Assembly: GCA_949825045.1 (NCBI GenBank)
Contig: OX463814.1
Coordinates: forward strand, 34,304,383-34,368,382
Source of the DNA: Argyresthia goedartella
Lineage: Eukaryota > Arthropoda > Insecta > Lepidoptera > Argyresthiidae
Direction: 5' to 3'
Length of the DNA stretch: 64,000 bases
Shown here: piece by piece, positions 61,974-64,000 of the stretch
How positions within the stretch are numbered: the first letter of the stretch is position 1
Layout: each line of letters opens with the position of its first letter
The notes under the pieces: model-generated
Database searches by the model: none
What the model saw: only the letters and a program-made list of their open reading frames with translations
Told to the model about the DNA's origin: nothing
Made by a program: the position numbers and the translations under genes

Positions 61974-64000
61974 GCACCATGAGTACACCAATCAGCGCAG
62001 CTTGGCTACAGAGAAATTGAAATTCCCTCGTGAAGTGACCTGTTGATCATTCTTCGATACAGTTTCTGCAACTTAGTCCACCTGCGCAAGGTTTAAAGGG
62101 ACATTGACATGCAGTTACGTCAGCCATTCGCGGTTATGCCGGTAGTGCCTGCGCGTAAGGGGACATCGCTACTAAACGCTCGTGTGAGTATGAAATGAAT
62201 CAGTCTATGCGAGACGGTTCAATTAAACATCTTGCGCAAAGATGTAGTTATCTGATGGCTGGTTGTCGTGTATTTCTAGTATCCCGACGAGACTTGAGGT
62301 CTAGCTCAGTCTCTGCAACGTTTCCATCTGTACAAGGTTCAAAGCGACATTTTCATACAGAAACATCGCATGACGTGGGTAGAACGAGGCGGACAGAGTG
62401 GAGGCAAACAATTTTCCTACAGTTTTATTGTAACGTTTTACTCATTTACGTGATTTCTTAACGCTTTTTAAGCCAGTGACGAAGAAATATAAAATCAACA
62501 CTATTTTATATCCCATTTATACAAATTACTTTATGACTTTCTTTATTTTGAAATCAATAAGTTCCATTTCAGCACGGCTGCTTTTAAGGGATTAAAAGGG
62601 AGTTCTAAACATTAGGTATGTGGCTGGAGGACCGGCTATCTATATAATACGATACTCAAAGGGTAAAAGAGTAGTCATAAACTACTCTTATTGTGGTGTT
62701 GGACTTACCTTTAATAAGTTAAACCACATTGTTAAGGAACTTTCAGTACCTACCTAGATGATTACCTCAAACCCCTAATATAACAACGCGTTACAATCTA
62801 ACAACAGAGCCGTCGTTTTTCAATCCGACTGCTTTCCTCAATCCGGCAGGATATGGTCTAAAATATGCCTGATTCACTGCTTCAGTCAATTATCATTGTA
62901 GCAGTCACCTTTCAGATTCACTATCCAAAGATATAGTCTGCTAATATTATTCAGACAGTCATCCACCAGGATATTGTCGGAGCCATATAGAGAAGCTATC
63001 TACATTACTTCTCACAAATGACCTACGTGTCTCTGGACCGCGCAGGTCTTCATAATTCACTAGGCAAGCGGCTGTAAGAATTCACTTTTCAGTATATTAG
63101 CCAAAAGGAGCTGATGACAGTCCTCGAGTCTCTCAGGACACTAATATTAATTTGAGATCGTGATATTTTTTTCACATCTCCACTATTTATTTGGTTGTTT
63201 CTCAATAGTTGCCTTACTTCGACATATCCCAAGCGAACAGCAGAGGCAGCTTCAACCAAATCGACGAAATAGACGCAATTTAAGCGTAATGTGTCTTGGA
63301 TGTGGCTGGTACGGCATACAGCCCACAAGCAGAGTTCCTTAATATTTCTACAGCTGTTCCGCGGAGTAGGTACTCCACATAGTAGAGGAATAATAATTAC
63401 ATATAAAGTGAGTAGCAATGAAGCATTGAATATCGGACTGAGCATGATATACATTAGCGTGCATTAGTATATTGAGCGTGGGTGCCATCGTGCCTCTGCC
63501 GCCCCGTATGGGAAAAGACATGACGCTATGTTATTTTAGGACACCAACCTGGTATTTCTACCAGTGAACTAGCTTAATGACAGTATTGAAAAACATTTTT
63601 AACCATCTACCTACATTATTATTTTAATGAATGTTATGACCACGCCGAATTATTCCACTGAAGTATATACATGTATGACTTTTATGGTTCAGTCCTAGGT
63701 AACATGGGTTCAGTAACGTTATCTACACAGCTGCGGGTAATAATGAAAACGCGTTCAGATGCTTGTTTTAGGTATCTGATCAATGATAATTGAATACGAT
63801 GGATACTAAACTTCTTTATCACTATAGACAAATATGCTTATTACGCGTAAACTTGTCTCTTTCTCTATATGCTTGCCCACTGTAGAAGCATCTTCAGTTG
63901 AGTCAGATAGCCACACTAGCTCCTGTAATAGAATCAGCCACATCTAACTATTCTTCTCAGAATTGATGCGAAAAGGTACTTAGATTAGATGAGTAACTTT
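61974..64000. other. Right edge, no gene seen
   Basis: A weak direct repeat pairs about 62050-62110 with 62308-62370 (TCTGCAAC...CAAGGTT...GACATT). I searched for the missing sorting nexin C-terminal exon here and did not find a convincing one. Confidence 0.45.

Noticed and set aside
63089..63454. 121-residue - strand ORF near the right edge
   Set aside because: No recognisable domain, AT-rich composition, no supporting context.

Overview
This is a window of an insect genome, most likely a moth or butterfly (Lepidoptera). The evidence is an intron-rich, AT-rich landscape packed with non-LTR retrotransposons, tRNA-derived SINEs, MITEs and a young Ty3/gypsy element, plus dispersed repeats (the GGGTTCCGTA...CCGACTCGCAC type) that I associate with lepidopteran genomes. 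There are no bacterial-type operons, and no rRNA or free-standing tRNA genes.

The only well-supported host gene is a sorting nexin of the RGS-PX class, the SNX25/Snazarus (snz) orthologue, on the + strand. I rebuilt 15 coding exons from 19682 to 60121. Every exon-exon junction keeps reading phase and has GT/AG borders. They encode about 853 residues: an N-terminal membrane segment, PXA, RGS, coiled coil, PX and the first part of the nexin C domain. The remaining 3' exons lie beyond the right edge or were not recognised. The family tethers endoplasmic reticulum to other membranes and lipid droplets.

Layout. 1-9655: an old jockey-like LINE on the - strand, split by a complete, nearly identical-LTR Ty3/gypsy element (303-7321, 4-bp target duplication AGGT), then a truncated LINE. 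9656-19681: intergenic repeats, including a possible orphan host first exon (9656-9775, -), three copies of a CCGG-rich palindromic repeat, a CFDP2-type LINE, a SINE and a mariner relic. 19682-60121: the sorting nexin gene. Intron 2 (14.5 kb) holds four LINEs, one nested antisense inside another. Later introns hold SINEs, MITEs, minisatellites and LINE tails, several ending within a few tens of bases of a splice acceptor. Intron 11 holds a decayed copy of exon 11 with a 34-bp perfect hairpin made from that exon's 3' end. 60122-64000: an unassigned region with an RS-rich stretch, a 292-codon ORF and a GC-rich 213-bp tandem duplication.

The transposon genes do not cooperate with the host gene. 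The best leads for new biology are the exon-11 hairpin, the complementary satellites either side of exon 10, the CCGG palindrome family, the repeat-built splice acceptors, and the RS/GC-rich unit at 60.6-61.95 kb. All calls rest on reading the sequence and on family knowledge; no database search was run.
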